DNA of 64,000 nt from Flavihumibacter profundi (GCF_020076305.1 NZ_JAIQXE010000003.1:558001-622000); one strand, 5' to 3'. Shown: positions 26,674-35,478, counted from the stretch's first letter. The notes: generated by a model not told the origin, from the sequence alone. Translations and numbers: made by a program.

Positions 26674-26990
26674 TTTTTTTGTTTTTTCATGGTTGATAAT
26701 ACTTTGTCAAGTTGATTGAATTGAGTTTCCCAAATTTTCCTGAATTGGGCTAACCAATTATCTATTTCCTGCATTTTTTGGGGATTTAAGTGATAATAAA
26801 TTTCCCTTCCGGAATGCTCAGGTTTAATCAATTCGCATTCCTGCAGTACTTTAATATGTTTTGATACAGCTTGTCGGCTCATATCAAATTTTTCCGCCAT
26901 TGCATTTGGTGTTAATGCCTGAATAGCAATTAAAGCCAAAATAGCCCTACGTGTTGGGTCCGCTATGGCCTGGAATATGTCTCGTTTCAT
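26670..26990 (-). CDS. ArsR-family winged-helix transcriptional regulator
   Basis: A protein of 106 residues. The winged helix begins [16 protein letters not shown], and the recognition helix is [14 protein letters not shown], with a wing at [13 protein letters not shown]. Metal-binding Cys pairs of the ArsR/SmtB sensors are absent, so it is probably a non-metal sensor of the type paired with SRPBCC proteins. It is the first gene of the cassette, and its promoter holds two palindromes it may bind (see 27009-27055), suggesting self-repression. Confidence 0.88.
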   Translation of the reverse strand: MKRDIFQAIADPTRRAILALIAIQALTPNAMAEKFDMSRQAVSKHIKVLQECELIKPEHSGREIYYHLNPQKMQEIDNWLAQFRKIWETQFNQLDKVLSTMKKQKK

Positions 26991-27008
26991 TTTTCAATAC
27001 TTAATTAC

Positions 27009-27024
27009 GCAACCTTACGGTTGC
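27009..27024. promoter_or_regulatory. Palindrome O1 over the arsR promoter start
   Basis: GCAACC-TTAC-GGTTGC is a perfect 6-bp inverted repeat with a 4-base spacer. It overlaps the end of the -7 element and the expected transcription start of the ArsR gene. It shares the pattern GCAACY-N4-RGTTGC with the palindrome at 27035. Placement and likeness make it a candidate ArsR operator. Confidence 0.75.
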
Positions 27025-27055
27025 AAATATATACGCAACTTTTGAGTTGCGCAAA
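27024..27055 (-). promoter_or_regulatory. Consensus Bacteroidota promoter of the ArsR cassette
   Basis: On the minus strand, TTTG (27055-27052) is followed after 20 bases by TATATTTG (27031-27024), a full match to the Bacteroidota primary sigma form TTTG-N19-21-TAnnTTTG. The expected start is near 27017, giving a leader of about 27 bases before the ATG at 26990. The two palindromes lie in the spacer and over the start, the usual positions for repression. Confidence 0.8.
27035..27050. promoter_or_regulatory. Palindrome O2 in the arsR promoter spacer
   Basis: GCAACT-TTTG-AGTTGC is a perfect 6-bp inverted repeat with a 4-base spacer (7 bp if the flanking C/G pair is counted). It fills the spacer between the -33 and -7 elements. 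Its centre is 26 bases from that of the first palindrome. Confidence 0.75.
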
Positions 27056-27151
27056 ATTTATTTGCAATTATTTTTTTCATGGTAAAACGTCGGGGGCAAA
27101 TAGCCGATACCCTGGAGGCATCCCTGGATCACCTCGTCGGTGAAGGTGTAT

Positions 27152-28801
27152 TCAATGTGTAAGCTTCCCCTCAATAGCTGTTCTCTCCTGTAGTGTAGCA
27201 ATCTCTTTGGTGAGCGCCAGCTGGTAATATTTTTTAGCAGCTGCAATATCCTTTTTCCTTGCAGCCATATCCCCTGCCAGCACATAGGCATGGTAATAAT
27301 TCGGGTTGCTGGCTATGATGCTGTCGGGATCTACACTTCCGCCATCGAGGATCCGCTGTTTGTAGGAACGGAATTGTGTAAAGCCGGCAAAGGCAGCTGT
27401 ATTGACAAGTGTATCGGAAGCGATGGTTTGGGTAGAGTCGATGATCTCCTGGTCGATGCGCATGCCTTTCAGGCTAAAGACCTTGCTGAGGTTATAACAA
27501 ACAAAGCGGCCTTCCTGCCAGGGTGCGGTGGAAACCCAGACCAAAAGCTTTTTCGGTTCAAATACAATGGAATGGTGCGCGATTAACTGGTTGATGGCTT
27601 TCTCATTACCCATGCCGATATCTGCGCCTTTCAGGCCCCTGGTATCACGCAGGATGGCAATTGTTTTTTCAACAGTGTTCTTTGGATTCCCGTTTAATAA
27701 TTCCATCACCCGCTGGTAGCGGTAAGCAGAAGCGCTCTCCCTGATCTGGGTCTTATTGTCAACGGAGTTCACCAAACCCTTACTCTGGAAATGATTGGCA
27801 CAAACAATATAATTCTGTTGCGGGTCATATATATCCAGTGAATCAGGGGTCTTTTCGATGATCACCGCTTTATTATCCGCGGCTGAACCCACCAGGAAGG
27901 ACTCAGATACAAACATATGCCGGCTCCTGGCAATCTGCAGCGCCTGTTTAAGGTTGCCGGCATACTGCAGTATCTCCCGGGCCACCAATGAAACCGGTGT
28001 TGCCGAGCCCGATGGAAGGGCAGTTTTCGCAGCGTTGATAGTGACCGTGAGGCCAGCCTCATTCATGCCCGAAACAGCCCCTGTAAAACCACCCCAGGTA
28101 ACCGTCATATAACCAAAACCAGAACTGGGTTTAAAGAATGCCACGATCTTGTCTTCAGCAAATTTGTCGCCGACATAGAAATCAAAATTGCGGCCGATGA
28201 TAAAACTGCTATCAGCAGAACGGTCATTCCAGGTTCCGAAAGAAGTACAACCCACCAGTGCCATGCTTTGCAGGGCATGACCGATATCATGCGCTGCATG
28301 GTAGTTCAGGATCCGTTGGTACGGAGACCCGATATAATCATACTTTTCTGAAGCAGCCATGGATACCCCATAGATTTCCTTCTTGTATTCTTCCTTCACC
28401 TGGCTGGCCAGGTCACGGTTAAACCAGCCTATAAAATATTTCAGGAAATGCCGGTAAAATGTTGAAGGGATCATCTTTTCTATCTGAGCGCTGAAATGGT
28501 CCTCCTGCCGCTGCACCAGTTCCTTGGTCAGCTTTCCGTTGATGACCCCGCGTTCGAAATCATTCCCTTCAACATATAATTCAAATAAGCCACTCTTGCT
28601 TTTCCGGAACCAGTTGTTACCGAGATAATAAAAACCAGGTGAGGCCTCAGTGCGCTGCAGGTTTTCAACCGAATGGTCTGCAATTACCGGCGGATCAACT
28701 ATGGAAACTTTATAGAGGTAAATAAATAATACCACCAAAAGCACGAATAGCGTACCCAGTATATACCCAATCCATTTCACTATTTTCCGCAGACTACGCA
28801 T
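27152..28801 (-). CDS. C45-family (acyl-CoA:6-APA acyltransferase-like) Ntn hydrolase
   Basis: A protein of 549 residues. It starts with one membrane helix (about residues 10-30). The self-cleaving Ntn nucleophile is likely Cys185 in ALVGCTSFGTWND, followed by GRNFDFY, the usual C45/AAT context. The last 70 residues look like a TPR-type helical tail. The family cleaves or forms amide and ester bonds. In flexirubin clusters this type of gene recurs; an ester-forming role is my inference. Its start overlaps the CrtI-like stop by eight bases. Confidence 0.8.
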   Translation of the reverse strand: MRSLRKIVKWIGYILGTLFVLLVVLFIYLYKVSIVDPPVIADHSVENLQRTEASPGFYYLGNNWFRKSKSGLFELYVEGNDFERGVINGKLTKELVQRQEDHFSAQIEKMIPSTFYRHFLKYFIGWFNRDLASQVKEEYKKEIYGVSMAASEKYDYIGSPYQRILNYHAAHDIGHALQSMALVGCTSFGTWNDRSADSSFIIGRNFDFYVGDKFAEDKIVAFFKPSSGFGYMTVTWGGFTGAVSGMNEAGLTVTINAAKTALPSGSATPVSLVAREILQYAGNLKQALQIARSRHMFVSESFLVGSAADNKAVIIEKTPDSLDIYDPQQNYIVCANHFQSKGLVNSVDNKTQIRESASAYRYQRVMELLNGNPKNTVEKTIAILRDTRGLKGADIGMGNEKAINQLIAHHSIVFEPKKLLVWVSTAPWQEGRFVCYNLSKVFSLKGMRIDQEIIDSTQTIASDTLVNTAAFAGFTQFRSYKQRILDGGSVDPDSIIASNPNYYHAYVLAGDMAARKKDIAAAKKYYQLALTKEIATLQERTAIEGKLTH

Positions 28802-30308
28802 GCTTTATTTTTTCTATTAATTTTTCCAGGTCAGTGAATACACCACAGGTGGACAAAGCGCTTATACTAACACCCAGTATACCGTGCAACATCAGGTTTT
28901 GCCCGGTCAGGCAAAGATTGGGTATGCGGGTTAATGGAGATATGAAGGTACTTAAGGGATCCTTATAATCCTTGCTTACCCCATACATAGACCCATCTGT
29001 TGTTCCGATATAATCGCGGTAAGTCAAAGGCGTGGACGTATAATACGATTGGATGGATTCCCTGATGCCCGGGAATTTCCTTTCCACAAAACTGATCAGT
29101 GTTTCGGCCTTTTCCTTTTTATACTGTTCATAATCCTTGCCCCTGTCACCCGGAATAGTATCTGTATTAAAGGTATGCTGCCAGTCCGCAAATTTGCCGA
29201 AAGGCATATAAGCCAAAATGCACATGCCTTCTGCAAATTCAGATGAACGGGAGGATGCCGAAAAGAATATGCAGCAACTTTGCGGCCATTTATCTTCTTC
29301 GCAACTGATCGCTTCCCAGACACCATTTTTTTCGTGTATATAAAAATTGTGTTTGTAATAAGGGAAGCTGCCAGGCTTCATCACGGCATGCACACAAAAT
29401 GAGGAAATTGTGTTTTCCATCCTTGCTATCCGCTTGCGGTATACCGAACGCAAAAGGCTGCTTTCGGTCATCTCAAGGGTTTGCTGCGGATGAAGGTTCG
29501 AAATAAAATGTTTAGCGGTTACAGTAGTGCCATCTGCGAGTTCAACATATTGAATAGCACCATCTTTTTCAACAAAGCGGGTTACAGTTGAATAATTCCT
29601 GATAACACCCCCATTTGCCCTGATTCTTTTAGCCAGGTGTTTTGTAATCTGCGATCCCCCGTTTACACATTTCCATGAACTCTCAATATAACTATTGAGC
29701 ACCAGAGCATGAACATAAAACGGGGTCTTGTCACCCACGCCGGCATACAGGGTGTTATTTCCTGCAAGGACTTCCTGTAAACGCCGGTTGGATGTTACAG
29801 ATTCAATGTATGCCTTTGTATCTATTTCCAGGATCTCTGCCTTCTCTGCAAAATTATCAGCCACCCGCAGGTTGTATAAAGGAAATTTGCTGCAAACTTC
29901 CCTGATCTTGTTACAGTATTGCCGGATATTATCTCGCTCACCGGGGAAATCAGCAGCCAGTGTATCAATAAACCTTTCATAACCCTGCGCCATGGCATAT
30001 TCGCGGCCATCTTCCAGGAAAACGATTTTATCAAACACATCCTCATCCATTTGCTGGAGTTTCAAGGCATCCATCAAGCCCAGGTATTTGAACACTTTAT
30101 TTAAGGTCTGCCCCTCGGATAACCCGCCGATATAATGCACGCCGCTATCGAACAAAACGCTGTCGCGGGCAAAGGTCTGCAGGCAACCGCCCAGCTGACG
30201 GTTTTTTTCAAGTATACATACCCGGTAGCCTTCAGCGCCCAGTATCGCCCCGCAGACCAGTCCGCCCAGTCCGCTTCCCACAATCACTATATCAAACTCA
30301 GGTTGCAT
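28794..30308 (-). CDS. CrtI/phytoene-desaturase-like FAD oxidoreductase
   Basis: A protein of 504 residues. The FAD-binding motif is VGSGLGG (10-16), with the second ribose-binding block LEKNRQLGGCLQ. The C-terminal block LTGQNLMLHGILGVSISA is typical of the carotenoid-isomerase/desaturase group of amine-oxidase-fold enzymes. It could desaturate or isomerise the polyene or act on the lipid partner. It overlaps the upstream fusion gene by 11 bases and the downstream C45 gene by 8, so all three are made together. A carotenoid role is less likely, as no crtB or other carotenoid gene is seen. Confidence 0.82.
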   Translation of the reverse strand: MQPEFDIVIVGSGLGGLVCGAILGAEGYRVCILEKNRQLGGCLQTFARDSVLFDSGVHYIGGLSEGQTLNKVFKYLGLMDALKLQQMDEDVFDKIVFLEDGREYAMAQGYERFIDTLAADFPGERDNIRQYCNKIREVCSKFPLYNLRVADNFAEKAEILEIDTKAYIESVTSNRRLQEVLAGNNTLYAGVGDKTPFYVHALVLNSYIESSWKCVNGGSQITKHLAKRIRANGGVIRNYSTVTRFVEKDGAIQYVELADGTTVTAKHFISNLHPQQTLEMTESSLLRSVYRKRIARMENTISSFCVHAVMKPGSFPYYKHNFYIHEKNGVWEAISCEEDKWPQSCCIFFSASSRSSEFAEGMCILAYMPFGKFADWQHTFNTDTIPGDRGKDYEQYKKEKAETLISFVERKFPGIRESIQSYYTSTPLTYRDYIGTTDGSMYGVSKDYKDPLSTFISPLTRIPNLCLTGQNLMLHGILGVSISALSTCGVFTDLEKLIEKIKHA

Positions 30309-33300
30309 GGGCAGTTTCTTTTCTTTCCAGAATATAAATGAAATTGGAGGTAAAATTACTATCCTTTAATTCACGGCAGTGAAAGCCCTGTTTTTCCGCC
30401 TGCGACTTAATCATGGAGGCGGACAGGTAATACAGGCGACCTGCATCAGACTTATTGAAGCCCATAACCTTTGTAGAGAAAAATTCAGTCAGTTTTGTCC
30501 GCCGGTGTGCTTGTTCCATTTCACTGTTGCCTTCCCGCAGGATTATTTTCCCGCCGGGTAAAATATGCTGCATGCATTTCTCCAATAGTGCTTCCTGCTG
30601 ACCGTGTTGCAGGTAATGTAACATATCAGCAATAATGATCGCATCATAATAGTCAAATTCGAAATGCAGGGCATCCTTAGCGAGAAACCTGATAGATTGA
30701 TCCTTTGAAAAACAATGGCTGGCAGTTAATATTTTTTCCTCATCATAATCAACGCCGGTAATATCCAGCTCTTTGTGTTTCAGGTGCAACATATAACTCA
30801 TGGGTCCATATCCGCATCCCAGGTCGAGTAACTTGCCTTTTGCAGGCACTTCATTTAAGAACACCTGGTAGTTATTCTCAAGCCTTGCTTTTATGCGGAT
30901 ATACCATTCCAGAAAAGGGCCTTTATACCTGTAATTGGCGATCAGGTCATTCCTGAACCAATTACCATTTTCATTGGATTCCTTTCTTTGATTATATATA
31001 TTTTTAAAATACCTGCTCACCAGTTTTGTACGTTCGGCATAGGTGGTTCCGTAGGATGTATTGTCGAGGCTGATTCTTGGTAATACTTCAATAATGATAT
31101 GGCCATCCTTTAACAAATAGTCGCCCTTGCCCATGGTATGCCCGGTACCCAGTAAAAGTACAGGCAGCAGGTCGGCCTTCAGGTGTTCAGCCAGGAAAAA
31201 TGCGCCTTTGTGAAACCTTTTTATGGTGCCGTCCGGCGACCTGGTGCCTTCCGGGAAAATAGCGATGGAATATCCCTGCCGAAACTTTTCAGTTAACTTT
31301 TCCAGGTTGTTTTCAACCCCAATAGATACAGGGAAGTAATCAGCCATGCGCACCACGAATCCGAAAACAGGCGAACGCCATACCCAGTCATTGGTTATCA
31401 AAATGATCTTTGGGTGCAGCATCACCAGGGATAAAATATCCAAAAAAGACTGGTGATTACTGATGATGACAGACGGTTTATCAAATTGTTCCTTACCCGG
31501 ATTAATGATTGTCTTCTTTACATTAACCATAATATACATCAGGCTCTTTGTAAATTTCGACAACAGGAAGTGGTAGGCATACTTAGATTTTTCACCCGCG
31601 AAAGGATTCAGTTTTAGCAGTAAAACAGCCGCAACGGAAAGGATCAATGCACCGACTGTAAAATAAGTAAAGGCAAAAACAGAAGTGCAGGTATGCCATG
31701 CTGTTAGCGGTTGTTTACCTTTAGCGGTGCGGTTGGTGATAATAATCCTGAAAAGCACCGGGATCAGTACCTGGGAAATAAGCACCACACAAAGAATTCC
31801 CGTAATGGCAATCAGGGCAATGCTTTTTAACGACGGGTGTTTTGCAAAGATCAATACACCAAGGCCGGCAATTGTGGTGATAGCCGATAACAATATGGAA
31901 GACTTAAATGAGTCCAGGTTCTTCTTTCCTGTTTTATATTCCTGCAGCAGTCCGTCAATTGTAAAAAGGCTGTAATCATCACCTAAACCAAAAATCAATG
32001 CAGAAATTATGATGTTCACAATATTAAACGGGATGCCGGCAAGTCCCATGATACCGAGAATCCAGATCCAGGTGATGAGCATGGGGACGAAAGAAATCAG
32101 GGTTAGTTCAATGCGTCCGAAAGAAACCAGCAAAACAATGAACACGATACCTGCGGCCATCCAGCTGATGCTGTTGAAATCATTACGCACCATGTCAACC
32201 AGCCTGCTGGTAATATACTGCATATCCAATACGGTAATATCCTTCTCGTGATCAAAGGCCGCATAGACCGCTGCTTTTTGTTCCGGCGTTGTTTTTACGA
32301 GGGTCAATACTTTTACCTGACCGTCTTTTTTGATTATAAAATTATCCAGGATACCCGTAGCCAGTTTTGCTGAAGTTGAATCATCAACCGGCACAAATAC
32401 TTTGTTGAGCAAATCAGTAACCGGCTGAAAAGCAGCAGCTTTGAACCCGGTTACTGCACCTTGTTGCTGCAGGTTTGACAATAATTTCGATTTCTTTTCA
32501 AAGGTCCAGTAAGCATTCCACCTGGAGATGCGCAGTCGTTGCAGGGAATCGGAAACCAGCACAGCTGAAAGGCCGGAATACTTTTTTACAACACCGTCCA
32601 GGGTAAGTTCTTCCAATTTCCCAACCACCTTTTCATTCCTGCGCAAGGCAGCCTGGAGATCTTTTCCCGGTGAAACAACGTACACTGATTGCAATGCAAA
32701 AGCATTGAGCTGGTTCATTTCCTTTTCTGCCTGCTTCAGTTTTTCCGGCATATAATTCATCCGGTTCATATCGGGTTCAAAAGCGACTTTCCCGACAAAG
32801 GCAGCGAAGAAAACAGTCAGTGCCAATATCAGCCACACCAGTTTCTTATTTGATTTCAGTTTGTAAGCAGCAAAGCGGTCGAGCCAACCATGTTGTGCAA
32901 CAGCCGGACTATTGGATTTCCCAATCAACTGGGGCAGGAAGACCAGGGAGCAAACAGAAGCACCGATTAAGCTGAAGGCCCCGAACAGGCCCAGGTCGCG
33001 CAGCATTTCAGATTCCACCCATTGCATACACAAGAAGCCGCCGATGGTGGTGATACTTCCAATAGTCATCGGGTGGCTCAGGTCACGCAAGACCAATTCC
33101 ATATCGGGCTGGTGCCGGTAATGGTTTAAAACATGCAGGGAATAATTAACAGCAATACCTAAAATGACCGAACCCGTTCCCAGGGCAATCACTGAAATTG
33201 AACCTTTAAATAAAGCAATGCAGGCCAGTGAAAAAATTGCACCAAACAATGCAGGCACCAGCACCAGGACCGGCGCCGTACCCCTGCGAAAATAGGCCGC

Positions 33301-34155
33301 TATGAAAATGATAAGAAACAGGATGGTAATGCCCTGCGTGACCATGGTGTCTTTGCGCAGTTGGAGCGCATTGCCCACGGCTACAGCGGTTCCGCCAAAA
33401 TAATCCACCCTGATCCCAGGGTGGATATGCTGTAAGCTATCCAGCAGACGGTCAAGCCCCTGCAGGAAAATAGCATTTTTGCCGGTATTGTTTTTTGGGT
33501 AAGCCGGACTTATAAATAATACCAGTTTTTTCAGGTCACGCGTCAGGATATGGCTGTCGTATAATTCAAAGTGCTGGTCGTATTGCAGCAATTGTAATTT
33601 CTTCAAGGCAGGATTCGAAATTCCCGCCGGGTCTTTTGCGATAAATTGTTTCAGGGCCAAACCCGAAGGTGCGGTTAATATGCGGAAGTTCTTTTCCAGT
33701 GTAGTTTTTACCCCTGCTTCACTGATTAATGAATCGATTGTGGCATAATCCTTTTCCTCTAAAAATACAGGGAGGTGATCGTTGATCGTATTCAACATCC
33801 CATAGCTGGCTTCTTCATCCACTTTGTGGGAAACCTCGGTCACATAGCCGGGAATAGCCTGGTGGATAGATTGCACCAGTTCATCTGAAAAAGTAACCAG
33901 GCTATCGGGAATGGAAGCAGAAGAATCGGTGGCCGAAACGGTAAGAATCATTTTATCCAGCAACCTGGATTGCTGGAATACTTCATTCAGCGCGCGGGTC
34001 TTTTCATCTTTCGGGATAATGCTGGTGATATCTTCTTCCAGGTGGATGCGGCTGGCAATTAGTGCCGGTATTAAAAATGCCAGCCCAAAAGAACACCAGA
34101 AAATGATCCGGTGTTTTTTGAAAAAGCGATAAATCAGCACGAAAATATTTTCCAT
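30298..34155 (-). CDS. MMPL transporter / PlsC acyltransferase / SAM methyltransferase fusion
   Basis: A protein of 1285 residues with three parts. Residues 1-860 form an RND/MMPL exporter with membrane segments near 15-35, 275-410, 435-460, 665-800 and 825-850, and two periplasmic loops. Residues 880-1040 form a PlsC-type acyltransferase with NHQSFLD (about 900) and FPEGTRS (about 967). Residues 1090-1270 form a methyltransferase with motif I LLDLGCGYGP. The reading frame is unbroken, so the fusion is real and not an assembly join. It is placed to couple acylation, methylation and export of the pigment. It is 15 bases from the GT2 gene stop. Confidence 0.9.
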   Translation of the reverse strand: MENIFVLIYRFFKKHRIIFWCSFGLAFLIPALIASRIHLEEDITSIIPKDEKTRALNEVFQQSRLLDKMILTVSATDSSASIPDSLVTFSDELVQSIHQAIPGYVTEVSHKVDEEASYGMLNTINDHLPVFLEEKDYATIDSLISEAGVKTTLEKNFRILTAPSGLALKQFIAKDPAGISNPALKKLQLLQYDQHFELYDSHILTRDLKKLVLFISPAYPKNNTGKNAIFLQGLDRLLDSLQHIHPGIRVDYFGGTAVAVGNALQLRKDTMVTQGITILFLIIFIAAYFRRGTAPVLVLVPALFGAIFSLACIALFKGSISVIALGTGSVILGIAVNYSLHVLNHYRHQPDMELVLRDLSHPMTIGSITTIGGFLCMQWVESEMLRDLGLFGAFSLIGASVCSLVFLPQLIGKSNSPAVAQHGWLDRFAAYKLKSNKKLVWLILALTVFFAAFVGKVAFEPDMNRMNYMPEKLKQAEKEMNQLNAFALQSVYVVSPGKDLQAALRRNEKVVGKLEELTLDGVVKKYSGLSAVLVSDSLQRLRISRWNAYWTFEKKSKLLSNLQQQGAVTGFKAAAFQPVTDLLNKVFVPVDDSTSAKLATGILDNFIIKKDGQVKVLTLVKTTPEQKAAVYAAFDHEKDITVLDMQYITSRLVDMVRNDFNSISWMAAGIVFIVLLVSFGRIELTLISFVPMLITWIWILGIMGLAGIPFNIVNIIISALIFGLGDDYSLFTIDGLLQEYKTGKKNLDSFKSSILLSAITTIAGLGVLIFAKHPSLKSIALIAITGILCVVLISQVLIPVLFRIIITNRTAKGKQPLTAWHTCTSVFAFTYFTVGALILSVAAVLLLKLNPFAGEKSKYAYHFLLSKFTKSLMYIMVNVKKTIINPGKEQFDKPSVIISNHQSFLDILSLVMLHPKIILITNDWVWRSPVFGFVVRMADYFPVSIGVENNLEKLTEKFRQGYSIAIFPEGTRSPDGTIKRFHKGAFFLAEHLKADLLPVLLLGTGHTMGKGDYLLKDGHIIIEVLPRISLDNTSYGTTYAERTKLVSRYFKNIYNQRKESNENGNWFRNDLIANYRYKGPFLEWYIRIKARLENNYQVFLNEVPAKGKLLDLGCGYGPMSYMLHLKHKELDITGVDYDEEKILTASHCFSKDQSIRFLAKDALHFEFDYYDAIIIADMLHYLQHGQQEALLEKCMQHILPGGKIILREGNSEMEQAHRRTKLTEFFSTKVMGFNKSDAGRLYYLSASMIKSQAEKQGFHCRELKDSNFTSNFIYILERKETAHAT

Positions 34156-34170
34156 AAGAAGAGCCCGAAT

Positions 34171-35379
34171 CTACAAAGCGTGACCAACTTTCTTTGAAAA
34201 GCGTTTTAAAAAAAAGTAGGCGATTAAGCCAATACTGATGCCTGCTAATATAGCCAGCGTAATACTCCCGGCAAGGTATTGTTCAAAATTCTGGTGAATG
34301 GCATCCAAAGAAAGATCGCCGGTCATGGGAATAAACTTAGCCTCATGACCCATCCAGGGGGCGCCAGCCAGGAAACTGGAATATAATATAAAAGGGATCA
34401 TGGGCGGGATACTGATATTGGCTGCAGCGATCACGAGTACTTTATTCAGCCTCAGTAAAATAGCCAGAGCAATCCCTACAATCAGCTGAAAGCCCCAAAT
34501 AGGTACAATACCCATAAATATCCCAAAACCGATTGATGCAGCTTTCCTTTCAGGAGATTGTCCGGGTTCAAGCATTTTCTGCATCAGCAATTCCCTTTTA
34601 TCCCTGCTGAATAAAGCGCGGAAAAAGTTACGGGGCTTTATATATAAAAAGGCAATGAAGAAAAGGACCGTATTTAAAATACTAATACGGGTGAAGTCTT
34701 TAAATGGCCTGAAATGTGACACCCTTTCTTCTTTAGGAGGGTAATACACTTTCACCGGTACAAATAAAACTTCAATTCCCCTCCAGGCTGAACAAACCAG
34801 TACCTCGACTTCAAATTCATATTTCCGCGTAAAGAAATTAATGTCGCCCAGGGCTTTAACGGGGTAGAGGCGGTAACCGCTTTGGGTATCAGGAGCTTTA
34901 ATACCCGTGTACAGCCAGAACCAAAAATTCGAGAACCGGTTACCAAAACTGCTTTTACCGGGAACATTTTCTACGTTCATATTCCGCGCCCCAACTACAA
35001 TGGCCCGGGGGTGTGCATCAATTTGTCCTAAAAGCACGGGAAGGTCAGCAGCATAATGCTGGCCATCGGCATCAATAGAGATAGCATAGTCATATCCTTC
35101 ATCCCGGGCCTTTTCAAAGCCTTTACGAAGGGCATACCCTTTACCCCGGTTCTTTGGGTAAGAAACAATTTTCACCCCGGGGTATTTCGCCAATGCGGTT
35201 TCGGTATTATCCGTAGACCCATCATTTACCACAATGATATTTGCAGTAAACCTGTATACATCTTCAATAACTGCCGGCAATGATGTGGCGTTATTATAAG
35301 TCGGTATAAGTACACAGGTTTTGCGATTAGAAAATTCCTCCTGGAAGGAAGGCATTGTAGTATTTGTCTGGTGTTCCAT
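34171..35379 (-). CDS. GT2 glycosyltransferase fused to DUF2062
   Basis: A protein of 402 residues. The GT2 domain runs from VLIPTYNNATSLP through VVNDGSTDNT and ISIDADGQHY, with the DxD motif (DAD), as in dolichol-phosphate-mannose-synthase-like enzymes. From about residue 280 a DUF2062 membrane domain follows (GFGIFMGIVPIWGFQLIVG). The gene heads the MMPL-CrtI-C45 group, so it could glycosylate a lipid in the pigment pathway. It starts just after the terminator of the glycosylasparaginase operon, marking the cluster edge. Confidence 0.85.
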   Translation of the reverse strand: MEHQTNTTMPSFQEEFSNRKTCVLIPTYNNATSLPAVIEDVYRFTANIIVVNDGSTDNTETALAKYPGVKIVSYPKNRGKGYALRKGFEKARDEGYDYAISIDADGQHYAADLPVLLGQIDAHPRAIVVGARNMNVENVPGKSSFGNRFSNFWFWLYTGIKAPDTQSGYRLYPVKALGDINFFTRKYEFEVEVLVCSAWRGIEVLFVPVKVYYPPKEERVSHFRPFKDFTRISILNTVLFFIAFLYIKPRNFFRALFSRDKRELLMQKMLEPGQSPERKAASIGFGIFMGIVPIWGFQLIVGIALAILLRLNKVLVIAAANISIPPMIPFILYSSFLAGAPWMGHEAKFIPMTGDLSLDAIHQNFEQYLAGSITLAILAGISIGLIAYFFLKRFSKKVGHAL

Positions 35380-35423
35380 AGCTTACCTGGCCGCAAATAA
35401 CGAAAAAGTACAGACTTAGACAG

Positions 35424-35455
35424 AAAAAGGGTTTCAATTGCTTGAAACCCTTTTT
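35424..35455 (-). terminator. Intrinsic terminator of the glycosylasparaginase operon
   Basis: A perfect 14-bp stem (35424-35437 with 35442-35455) closes a 4-base loop TTGC. The core is GGGTTTCAA paired with TTGAAACCC, flanked by A5 and T5 runs, so it can work in both directions. It lies 24 bases past the stop at 35479 and upstream of the GT2-DUF2062 gene. Confidence 0.88.
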
Positions 35456-35478
35456 AAATGTAAAATATCCTTTTAAAA

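Larger units (their letters stand above)
7291..35379 (-). other. Flexirubin / aryl polyene biosynthetic gene cluster
   Basis: This stretch holds about two dozen minus-strand genes that together specify an aryl polyene pigment of the flexirubin type: ammonia-lyase, aryl ligase, AcpS, two ACPs, five ketosynthase-like proteins, ketoreductase, two dehydratases, thioesterase, halogenase-like enzyme, methyltransferases, acyltransferases, a LolA/LolB-like pair, an MMPL exporter fusion and a CrtI-like oxidoreductase. Many neighbours overlap or lie within 20 bases. A four-gene ArsR cassette (25465-26990) interrupts it. No gene recognisable as darA or darB (the dialkylresorcinol half of flexirubin) is seen in the window. 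Confidence 0.85.

Noticed and set aside
28794-30308. Carotenoid desaturase role for the CrtI-like gene
   Set aside because: No other carotenoid gene is present, and the gene is coupled to the pigment exporter fusion and C45 genes.
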